Shown here one piece after another: positions 34,592 to 41,660 of a stretch of 64,000 nt of DNA. The position numbers and the translations under genes were made by a program. The notes below the pieces were generated by a model. That model saw only the letters and a list, made by a program, of their open reading frames with translations, did not search any database and was not told the origin of the DNA. Where the stretch lies: NCBI RefSeq assembly GCF_026965555.1, contig NZ_CP114040.1, positions 11,424,001 through 11,488,000 on the forward strand. Direction: 5' to 3'. This DNA is from Nannocystis punicea. GTDB lineage: Bacteria > Myxococcota_A > Polyangia > Nannocystales > Nannocystaceae. How positions within the stretch are numbered: position 1 is the stretch's first letter; each line of letters starts with the position of its first letter.

Positions 34592-35482
34592 TCAAAAGCG
34601 GCCGCTGAGCACCAGCCCGCCGAGGCTCGGGGCCACGCGCACGCCGCTCCACCGCGCCCCGCGACCGGCCCTCACGTCGCGAGCCCCGGTCGCCATCAGC
34701 GTCGCGCCCAGCGCCGCCCCGAACACTGCAGTCACCGCGCCGGCGGCCAGCATCGTCTCGCCGCGGCCGTGCTGGGCCCGCAGGGGCGCCAGCGCCTCCT
34801 CCGAATAACCTGTCCCTCGGGCCAGCTCATTCGCCGAGAACCGCTGCACGTACCACCCGCTCACCATCACCCCGAGCCCCACGACCCCCGCGCCGAGGAA
34901 CGCCGCGCCCGCGAACATCTGCGCCCGCCCGCGTCGCCATCGCGCCGGGTCACCGTCCGGATTGACGTCGAGCTCGCAGCGGCTCCCGTCCTCGGCCGGC
35001 CCCTCCGCCTCCACGCGCGCCACCTCGCCCGCACCGGGCTCGCTCGCCGAGTCCTTCACCACCTCGCTCGCGACGACACCGCCCGCCGCGACCCCGCCGC
35101 TATCACTCGCGCCCCCTCCACTCGCCCCGACCTCTCCGCTCGCGCCGGCTCCGCTCGCCCCGACCTCTCCACCCCCGCCGGCATCACCCGCCGCGACCTC
35201 TCCGCTCCCGCTCGCCTCGGTCCCGCTCGAGCTCTCGTCCTGCCCCGCGCCTTCCTGCGCGCCTTCCGTGGCGAATTCCGCAGACTCGATCCCCTCGCGC
35301 GGCGGCTCGACCCGTCGAGCCTTCTTCTTCGCCACCTTCACGCGCGGCTTCACCTCCGCCGGCTTCACCTCCGCCTCGATCTTGCGCGCGCTCGCGGCCT
35401 TCGGCGGCCGCCACTCGTGGGCAGGCAGCTCCGCCGGCGCCTGCATCACAAGACCAAAAAGACATGTACAAAAAGACATCAT
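34592..35482 (-). CDS. Hypothetical two-helix membrane protein with long Gly/Ala/Ser/Glu linker
   Basis: 296 residues from the ATG at 35482, chosen because GAGGA lies 6 nt upstream. Signal-like N-terminus MMSFCTCLFGLVMQAPAELP, then a Lys/Arg-rich stretch, ~90 residues of Gly/Ala/Ser/Glu low complexity, a CELDVNPDGDPARW segment, and two membrane helices (FAGAAFLGAGVVGLGVMVSG and MLAAGAVTAVFGAALGATLM) before LSGRF at the end. The end motif GxF and layout resemble the protein at 44369-45046, so both may belong to a myxobacterial envelope family. Function unknown. Confidence 0.62.
   Translation of the reverse strand: MMSFCTCLFGLVMQAPAELPAHEWRPPKAASARKIEAEVKPAEVKPRVKVAKKKARRVEPPREGIESAEFATEGAQEGAGQDESSSGTEASGSGEVAAGDAGGGGEVGASGAGASGEVGASGGGASDSGGVAAGGVVASEVVKDSASEPGAGEVARVEAEGPAEDGSRCELDVNPDGDPARWRRGRAQMFAGAAFLGAGVVGLGVMVSGWYVQRFSANELARGTGYSEEALAPLRAQHGRGETMLAAGAVTAVFGAALGATLMATGARDVRAGRGARWSGVRVAPSLGGLVLSGRF
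34808..34827. repeat. Palindrome-family copy inside the hypothetical membrane protein gene
   Basis: ACCTGTCC-CTCG-GGCCAGCT. It encodes part of LARGTGYSEE on the minus strand. Imperfect arms. Confidence 0.4.
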
Positions 35483-35501
35483 ATCATTTCCTCGTGCGCT
35501 C

Positions 35502-35709
35502 ACACCCCGCTCGACGCCCCCGCGAGGATCCCCCGCAAGATCACCTGCGCCGCCTCGACCGCGATCGGCGCCCCCCGACGACCAGCGCTGTCAGCATCAC
35601 TTGCGCATCCAAAGCACCCGCTCAACTCAATAAAACTGCGCCCCCGCCAGGATCCCCCGCAAGCTCACCTGCGCCGCCAGCACCAGCTCGTGCAGCAATC
35701 AGCACTCGC
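35502..35709. repeat. Two decayed copies of the neighbouring gene's 3' end
   Basis: The last ~60 bp of the cytochrome-like gene (starting CTCAATTAAACTGCGCCCCC on the plus strand) recur at about 35610-35690 (still ending in QFY-stop on the minus strand) and more worn at about 35502-35577 (GAGGATCCCCCGCAAGATCA). Similarity extends a little past the stop codon. They look like partial tandem duplications or recombination leftovers; no other gene is visible in this gap. Confidence 0.65.
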
Positions 35710-36858
35710 TCAATTAAACTGCGCCCCCGCGAGGATCCACCGCAAGATCACCTGCGCCTCCTCGGCCGCGATCGGCGGCCCGCCGAACGGCATCCGTCCC
35801 CCGACCGCCGGCGCCGTCAGCACCAGCTTGTGCATCAAGTAGCTGTCGGTCGGCGCGTTCGCGGCCACGCGGGGCATGTTCACCTGCTCCGCCTCGTCCT
35901 CGACCAGCTCTTCCCACAGCTTGTCGGGCTCGCGATCGAAGCGCAGGTCGCCCGGCTCGACCCCGTCGACGTGGCAACCCGCCACCGCGCAACGCGCGTC
36001 GGTGATCGCTCGCACCTGCGTGAACGTGGCCGCGGGCGGGTCGTGGTCGACCACCTCGACCGCCACCGCCGCGCTCGTCACTCCACCCGCGCTCGCCGTC
36101 AGCTCGACCGTCCCCGGCGACACCCCGAGCAGCACGCCTTGACCGTCGACGTACAGCGTCAGCTCCGCGCTGCTCTTCCACGTCAGCGTCGCCTCGACCG
36201 GCTCGCCGTCGGGATCGCTCACCAGCGCGGTCACCGGCAGCGTCTCGCCGACCTGCACCTGCAGCGGCCCGTCGACGTCGATCTCCACCTCGCCGACGTC
36301 CCCGCCCTGCTGCCCCGGCGCGCACGCGAACACCTCCGTCTCCGGCGCCCCCGCGGCGATCCACGCGGTGATCGTCGCGATCTGCCCCACCGACAGGCTC
36401 CCGCCGATCGGCATCTGCTGCCCCACCGACGGCCCCGGCGAGAGTTTCTCCACCAGGAAGCTGCTCTCGGGCGAGCCCGGCGCCACGCGCAGCGAGCCCG
36501 GCGACTGGCTGCTCTCCACCCCGACCAGCGCCGCGTACGACTCCCCCGCCGCCAGCGACAGCCCCGCCGCCGGCTGACCGCCCGCGTGGCAGCTGCAGCT
36601 GGCGGTGAAGATCGCCTGGACCGCGCCCTCGAAGTCGCAATCGCTCGGCGTCCCGCCGGACGGATCGTTCGGCCCCGTGGTCGGCACATCGCCCGTGGTC
36701 GGCGCATCCCCCGTGCTCGGCGCAGGCTCCGCCGTCGTGCCGTCGGTGTCGGTCCCATCGGTGTCGGCCCCCGGCAGCCCGACCAGGTTGCAAGCAGAAG
36801 AGAGCGCGCCGCTCACCAGCAGCGCGGAACAGGTTCGGACCAGACGACGGACAATCAT
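35710..36858 (-). CDS. Lipoprotein with Ig-like insert and two cytochrome-like Cys-His motifs
   Basis: 382 residues from 36858. Lipobox ends at SGALSSACNLVG, then a Thr/Gly/Asp/Pro linker. Two similar segments flank a central bacterial Ig-like domain (PVTALVSDPDGEPVEATLTW): the first has IFTASCSCHAGGQPA, the second ITDARCAVAGCHVDG followed by MPRVAANAPTDSYLMHKL and GGRMPFGGPPI. The G-x-MPxGG-x-P pattern is that of Planctomycete-type cytochrome c domains, but neither Cys-His group is a regular CxxCH (they are CxCH and CxxxxCH), so haem attachment is doubtful. Surface protein of unknown role; decayed copies of its 3' end lie downstream. Confidence 0.72.
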   Translation of the reverse strand: MIVRRLVRTCSALLVSGALSSACNLVGLPGADTDGTDTDGTTAEPAPSTGDAPTTGDVPTTGPNDPSGGTPSDCDFEGAVQAIFTASCSCHAGGQPAAGLSLAAGESYAALVGVESSQSPGSLRVAPGSPESSFLVEKLSPGPSVGQQMPIGGSLSVGQIATITAWIAAGAPETEVFACAPGQQGGDVGEVEIDVDGPLQVQVGETLPVTALVSDPDGEPVEATLTWKSSAELTLYVDGQGVLLGVSPGTVELTASAGGVTSAAVAVEVVDHDPPAATFTQVRAITDARCAVAGCHVDGVEPGDLRFDREPDKLWEELVEDEAEQVNMPRVAANAPTDSYLMHKLVLTAPAVGGRMPFGGPPIAAEEAQVILRWILAGAQFN

Positions 36859-37001
36859 TGCTCGCACCTCGAGTGCCCGCAGGGTCGCGGGCGTTACACC
36901 GTTTGTCCGCGAATTTTTTCGTCCTCGCCCGCGCCCCCGGCGCCCCTCTGGCTCACACGCCCTCTGTGTCCAGACACCCGCGCCCCTGCGCCTGGCCCGC
37001 A

Positions 37002-37269
37002 ACATCTCCTCCAGGACACGTCGCTCCACCCGCGTCGAACATGTCCTCGAGGACATGTCACTCCACGCGCCCCCCCGACGACAGCATGTCCTCGAGGACA
37101 TGTCATTCCCACCCGCCGGCTCCACAAGCCACATGTCCTCGAGGACATGTCACTCCACCTGCGCCTCCGCCAGCACCTCCTCGAGGACCTGTCATCAGCG
37201 CGCCCACGGTCCCCTCGGCCGCATGTCCTCGAGGACATCCGCCATCCCAGACACCTGTCCCGCGGGACA
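37002..37269. repeat. Array of seven palindromes in a divergent intergenic region
   Basis: Centres fall at about 37011, 37048, 37093, 37140, 37182, 37230 and 37262. Two copies (37039-37058, 37131-37150) are the perfect ACATGTCCTCGAGGACATGT; 37085-37102 and 37223-37238 are slightly shorter; 37256-37269 is the perfect TGTCCCGCGGGACA; 37002-37021 and 37173-37192 are worn. Three copies are followed by TCACTCCAC or TCATTCCCAC, so the unit is ~28 bp with unlike 16-25 bp between units. It fills the gap between the cytochrome-like and VWA lipoprotein genes, where promoters for both must lie. Confidence 0.85.
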
Positions 37270-37393
37270 TCTCGCGCAGACGGTGAGACGTCCGCCCCTG
37301 CGCTCGCGCGCCCGCGCGCCCGCACCCGGGTTCGCGCATTCGGGCACGCGATCGCGCCGGACGGCCCCCGATGCGGCGCCCGGGGCCTTTCGA

Positions 37394-37399
37394 TAGGCT
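37394..37399 (+). promoter_or_regulatory. Possible -10 element, leaderless start of the VWA lipoprotein
   Basis: TAGGCT, 7 nt, ATG; no ribosome site. Confidence 0.4.
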
Positions 37400-37406
37400 G
37401 GTGCCC

Positions 37407-39257
37407 ATGACATTTCGCTATGGCCGCCCTGCGGCACTCATCGCGCTCCTGGCGGCGTGCGGCGACGACGGGACGCGGGACACCGCCGCCACCGGCAGTC
37501 AGCCGTCGACCGCGCCCACCTCGCTGACCGAGGCCACCACCGGCCCGACCACCGGCGGCGAGCCGACCGGCACCACCCAGACCCCCGACCCCGGCACCAC
37601 CAGCACGGACGGCCCGACCAGCGCCCCGACCACCACCGACGCGCCCGGCACCACCACCGTGAGCACCACCGATTCGCCGGGCACCACCACCGGCGGCGTG
37701 GAGGACTGCCTCCCGCCCGACGCCCTGATCCTCCTCGATCGCACCCAATCGATGCACCGCACCCCCGACGGTCAGACCCCCGTCGACGCGCCGGCCTACG
37801 CCAGCAGCAAGTGGTCCCTGGCGATCAGCGCCATCGAGACCCTCACCGCCGCCCCGCAGGACGACACGGTCCGCTTCGGCCTCGAGCTGTGGCCGCGCGA
37901 TCCGGGCGGAGGCGTCTGCGTCACCCTCGCCGAGCGCATCGAGCAGAACAAGACCGCCACCAACCCGCAGTGCGAGGCCGGCGAGGTCGTCCTCGGCCCC
38001 GCTCTCGGCAACGGCGCCGCGATCGCCGGCCTCATCGACCCGGCCACCACCTTGCTCTGCAACACCACCCCCACCGGCGAGGCGCTCATCACCGCCGGCG
38101 AGTACTTCGCCGGCAACAAGGAGCCCGACCGCGAGCAATATGCGATCCTCGTCACCGACGGCGCCGACTGGGACCTCAGCTGCCCCGACCCCTCGCCGCT
38201 GGCCGCCGTCCAGGACCTCGCCGAGCAGGGCGTCAAGACCTTCATCGTCGGCTTCAACGGCGAGGAGGCGATGCTCGGCGCGACCGAGTACCTCAACGAC
38301 CTCGCCTGCGCCGGCCGCACCGCCAAGGGCTTCCCGGGCCCCTGCGTGCCCACTGCCGACGGCTTCGTCGCCGTCGAGGGCGCCGACATCCCGGTGTACC
38401 TGCAGGCCGACAACGCCCAGGAGCTCGGCGCCGCCCTCAAGTCGGTCGCCGGCCAGCTGTGCTGCGGCTGCGACAAGACCTGCGACGCCCCCGAGGTGCT
38501 GTTCGCCCTCGACCGCACCCTCAGCATGCACCGCACCCCCGACGGCCAGACCCCCGTCGACGCCCCGAACTACGCCAGCAGCAAGTGGTCGCAGGCGATC
38601 GGGGCGATCGAGCAGGTCGTCGGCGGCGGCCTCGACACCGACCTGCGCTTCGGCCTCGAGCTGTGGCCGCGCGATCCGGGCGGCGGCCTGTGCATCACCC
38701 TGGCCGAGCGGATCCTCGACACCAAGCAGGCCACCAACCCGATGTGCCAGGACGCCGAGATCCTCGTCCCGCCCGCGCTCGCCGCCGGCGCCGCGATCGA
38801 CCAGGCAGTCGACCCGCTCACCACCCTGATCTGCAACACCACCCCGACCGGCACCGCGCTCGAGACCGCCTCGACCTGGCTGGTGAACAACGCCGTGCCC
38901 GGCCGCGAGCAGTACGTCGTCCTCGTCACCGACGGCGCCGACTGGGACCTCAGCTGCCCCGACCCCTCGCCGCTGCTCGTCACCCAGAAGCTCGCCGCCG
39001 CCGGCATCCGCACCTACGTCGTCGGCTTCTTCGGCGCCGAGGCCCAGGCCGGCGCCGTCCAGTTCCTCAACGACGTCGCCTGCGCCGGCCAGACCGCCAA
39101 GGACTTCGCAGCCAACTGCGCGCAGATGGGCAGCGGCTACCAGGCCCAGAACCCCGACAGCATGGTCCCGCTCTATCTGCAAGCCGGCAACGGCGAGCTG
39201 CCGCAGACGCTCGCCACGGTCGCCGACGAGATCTTGCAGTACTGCATCCCCGGCTGA
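37407..39257 (+). CDS. Lipoprotein with two tandem von Willebrand A domains
   Basis: 616 residues from the ATG at 37407. Lipobox ends at LIALLAACGDD, followed by a ~75-residue Thr/Pro/Gly/Ser linker. Two VWA-like domains of ~250 residues are clear duplicates: LILLDRTQSMHRTPDGQTPV and LFALDRTLSMHRTPDGQTPV carry the DxTxSM form of the metal site, both continue with RFGLELWPRDPGGG, and both have LVTDGADWDLSCPDPSPL as the strand-4 Asp motif. VWA lipoproteins bind protein partners on the cell surface. The duplication is recent enough for long identical stretches. Confidence 0.85.
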   Translation: MTFRYGRPAALIALLAACGDDGTRDTAATGSQPSTAPTSLTEATTGPTTGGEPTGTTQTPDPGTTSTDGPTSAPTTTDAPGTTTVSTTDSPGTTTGGVEDCLPPDALILLDRTQSMHRTPDGQTPVDAPAYASSKWSLAISAIETLTAAPQDDTVRFGLELWPRDPGGGVCVTLAERIEQNKTATNPQCEAGEVVLGPALGNGAAIAGLIDPATTLLCNTTPTGEALITAGEYFAGNKEPDREQYAILVTDGADWDLSCPDPSPLAAVQDLAEQGVKTFIVGFNGEEAMLGATEYLNDLACAGRTAKGFPGPCVPTADGFVAVEGADIPVYLQADNAQELGAALKSVAGQLCCGCDKTCDAPEVLFALDRTLSMHRTPDGQTPVDAPNYASSKWSQAIGAIEQVVGGGLDTDLRFGLELWPRDPGGGLCITLAERILDTKQATNPMCQDAEILVPPALAAGAAIDQAVDPLTTLICNTTPTGTALETASTWLVNNAVPGREQYVVLVTDGADWDLSCPDPSPLLVTQKLAAAGIRTYVVGFFGAEAQAGAVQFLNDVACAGQTAKDFAANCAQMGSGYQAQNPDSMVPLYLQAGNGELPQTLATVADEILQYCIPG

Positions 39258-39281
39258 ACTCGTTTCATCCTCTCTCGAAGG

Positions 39282-39311
39282 ACATGCCCGAACGGACATG
39301 TCCTATTTTTC
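39282..39311 (+). terminator. Palindrome-family hairpin followed by a T-run
   Basis: ACATGCCC-GAAC-GGACATGT (39282-39301) then CCTATTTTT, 25 nt after the VWA stop. This copy could work as a terminator for the VWA gene; the opposing gene ends at 39338. Confidence 0.55.
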
Positions 39312-39337
39312 ATGTCACCCGTCGGCGACGCCGGCGC

Positions 39338-39772
39338 TCACGTGAACTTGCCGGTCGCGGGGTCCTTGATCAGGATCCTCGGCGAGTCGGCCAGGTACAG
39401 GACCTCGAGCGGCCGGCCCGTCGCGCACGCGTCGACCAGGAATTGGCGGTTGATCCCGCCGACGTACGACGGATACAGCTCCTTGCCGATCGACCCGCCC
39501 GGCAGCTGGATCTCGAACAGCACCCGTGCCTTGTGATAGCCCTTGACCAGCGCCGTCACCTGCGTGCCCTCGGCGCGCAGTCGGTCCCATTGCTTCTGCG
39601 TCGCGGCCGAGATGCCGACGAAGAACAGGATGCCCATCGCCCCGACCAGCACCGGGGCGAGCACACCCAGCACGCTTCTCAACGGCCCCTCCCCCACCAA
39701 CAGGCCGGCCGTCCACACCCCGTAGGTCACGACCCCGAGCACGATCAGCCACGTCTTCGTCTTCCGGTCCAT
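39338..39772 (-). CDS. Small two-helix membrane protein, possibly DUF3592-like
   Basis: 144 residues. Helices TWLIVLGVVTYGVWTAGLLV and VLGVLAPVLVGAMGILFFVG, then a soluble domain with VTALVKGYHKARVLFEIQLP and LEVLYLADSPRILIKDP, matching the pattern of DUF3592 proteins (helix pair plus small beta domain with a V-x-Y-x-P/A-D-x-P turn). Unknown function. A clearer relative lies at 51780. Confidence 0.6.
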   Translation of the reverse strand: MDRKTKTWLIVLGVVTYGVWTAGLLVGEGPLRSVLGVLAPVLVGAMGILFFVGISAATQKQWDRLRAEGTQVTALVKGYHKARVLFEIQLPGGSIGKELYPSYVGGINRQFLVDACATGRPLEVLYLADSPRILIKDPATGKFT

Positions 39773-40042
39773 TCGCCCGAGTGGACACTCTTCGCCCCGC
39801 AGAGGGCAAGCACTTCGTCGCCTCCGCGCAAGCCGCGGCCGCTCGCACCCGCACAGCGGCTCGTCGAGGCAGACGACGAGATCGCGCCGCAGGCGTGGGA
39901 CCGCTCAGGCAGCTCGACCCGCGGACCGCGCTCCTGAGGTCGCTCGCCCGCGACCCCGGAGCGTCCGAGCCAGTCAGCCCGAACTCTGACCCGAGAGACA
40001 GCCGGACGCGGCGTGACCTCGTCGCAGCCGACCCTCGCCGCA

Positions 40043-41164
40043 TCAACTCCGCGAGCGTCGCCGCAGCCAGAGGCCGCCGAGCACCACGAGCCCCAGAAAC
40101 CCGGGCCCCCGCGCGTGCGCGCTGCAGCCCCCGCCGCCCGACTGCGCCGGCGCGCCGGACTCCTCCGGCGGCGGCGGTGGCGGATAAACCTGTCCTTCAG
40201 GCCAGGTCGTGCACAGCTCCGGATTCCACGAGCTCTTGCCCTCGCACACGTACGCCTGCCCCTCGCACGACGCCGCCAGCGTCGACGTCGGATCGACCTC
40301 GAGCGGCCCGAGCGCGTCTGCCACGTCGTCGCCGAAGCAGCGCTCGTCGACGAACACCTCGCCGCGCGCCAGATCGATCGACTCGAACTGCAGGCAGCCC
40401 GGCGCAACCAGGTTCGTCTTCCACCCGAACCGCGGCGCGTCGTCCGGCCCGAGCAAGCGCCCGGCGAAGTTGCTCGCCACCGTCGCGGGCAGCCCCTCGC
40501 GGTCGAGGTCGTACGCGATCTCGAGCCACCCGTGCTCGCGCAGGTGCGTGCAGAAGCCCGGCGAGACCACCAGCGGACCCCCGCCGACCGGACAGGATCC
40601 CGGCTGCGACTGCGACCACGGGTACGCGCCGTCGCAGCAGACCAGATCTTCAGGCGCCTCCCGGCGCTCGACCCGATGCTCGCTCGTCACCACCAGCGGC
40701 GCCGCCGCGGCCTCGGGCAGCGGCTCGGCCGCGACCGTCACCGCCGACTCCTGCTCGTACGTGATGCAGGCCCCGGGCGGCGCGTAATACTCGGCAGTCG
40801 CCCAGGCCGCGGTGTCGACGTGCGTGATCACGGTGTACGTGGCCCCGGCGGTCCACGGCTGCGCCGGCCGCCAGATGAACACAGAAAAACCCTCGAACAC
40901 CTCGAACGTCCCCGCCACCTCCTCTCCCATCGCGTCGAGCACCTTCATCGTAAAAAACTCGAGCGCCCGCTCGGCCCGCCCGTGGCCTGGCGTGAACGCG
41001 AGCACCCCGTCGAGCGCGACCTCCGAGCTCGCCGGCGGCAGGGCCATCGGCAGCGGGTTCCAGCACTCGTCGCCGCAATGCCCCCACGCCGGGCGAGTCG
41101 CCGTCCAACCCAGCCCCGCGCTCATCGTCGCCACCACCCACCGCAAGCAAGTCGAGCGTCGCAC
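40043..41164 (-). CDS. Secreted protein with Ig-like domain and MYXO-CTERM-like anchor
   Basis: 373 residues from a GTG at 41164. Signal peptide (VVATMSAGLGWTATRPAWG), then an SbsA/Big-5-like domain (VALDGVLAFTPGHGRAERAL to FSVFIWRPAQPWTAGATYTV). The C-terminus has a short Pro/Gly stretch, a Cys (GGGGCSAHA), a hydrophobic helix (FLGLVVLGGLW) and LRRRSRS, which is the tripartite MYXO-CTERM sorting pattern for surface anchoring in myxobacteria. Middle part unassigned, with several Cys. Confidence 0.75.
   Translation of the reverse strand: MRRSTCLRWVVATMSAGLGWTATRPAWGHCGDECWNPLPMALPPASSEVALDGVLAFTPGHGRAERALEFFTMKVLDAMGEEVAGTFEVFEGFSVFIWRPAQPWTAGATYTVITHVDTAAWATAEYYAPPGACITYEQESAVTVAAEPLPEAAAAPLVVTSEHRVERREAPEDLVCCDGAYPWSQSQPGSCPVGGGPLVVSPGFCTHLREHGWLEIAYDLDREGLPATVASNFAGRLLGPDDAPRFGWKTNLVAPGCLQFESIDLARGEVFVDERCFGDDVADALGPLEVDPTSTLAASCEGQAYVCEGKSSWNPELCTTWPEGQVYPPPPPPEESGAPAQSGGGGCSAHARGPGFLGLVVLGGLWLRRRSRS
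40188..40207. repeat. Palindrome-family copy inside the MYXO-CTERM protein gene
   Basis: ACCTGTCC-TTCA-GGCCAGGT, one mismatch. On the minus strand it encodes part of WPEGQVYP. Confidence 0.5.
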
Positions 41165-41660
41165 CTCACCACCTTAGCGCGGGTCGCCCGCCGCGGACAG
41201 CCCCCCGCTCTTGCCCCAGCGCGGGGCGCAGCTGCGTCCAGGTGCCCCCCACCGAGCTGCACCTCCCCGTCACCGGGCATCGCGGGAATCGACCGCGCCC
41301 CCCGAAGGTATGTCCTTCGAGACATGTACGACCATTCATCGCACCGGCTCCGCTGAGCCCGCCCTGCTCGCCGCGACGGGCGCAGCAAAATAAAAATCTC
41401 GAGGCCTGTCCCATCGAACATCCGGTGATCCGGCGAGCGGAGCGCCGCGGCCGGGGGCGGCGCCGAATGAAGATACCATCATTTCGGCGGCGGCAGCGGT
41501 CGCCGGAGATGCAGGATCCCCGCTTCATACGACGATTTGATTAATTCAAAACGCCGCGCCTTGAACTCGCCCTATCGGCCTCTAGGCTGGCAATGCGCTC
41601 ACATTTCCTGACGAGCTGTGGCAACAGCGCCGGGGGCGTGGCGACCGCGAGGAATCTCGG
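41165..41660. other. Divergent gap of ~500 bp with palindromes and an AT-rich dyad
   Basis: Holds TAAGGT (minus, 41171-41176, 6 nt before the 41164 start) as a likely -10; overlapping dyads at 41303-41325 (CGAAGG with CCTTCG, and ATGTC with GACAT); and TTTGA-TTAAT-TCAAA at 41536-41550, an AT-rich island upstream of the hybrid kinase that may be an operator. No gene recognised. Confidence 0.5.

Noticed and set aside
37039..37150. GGACATGTCC resembles the vertebrate p53 half-site
   Set aside because: Coincidence; the bacterial context and the covarying family explain the sequence better.
37002..37269. CRISPR array
   Set aside because: Repeats are regularly spaced but are degenerate palindromes, the stretches between them are only about 16-25 bp and vary in length, and no cas gene is present.
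41165..41660. Small genes or tRNA in the largest plain gaps (also 25068-25653, 45047-45453, 55796-56161)
   Set aside because: No cloverleaf, no ribosome sites, and candidate frames show shadow-like composition.
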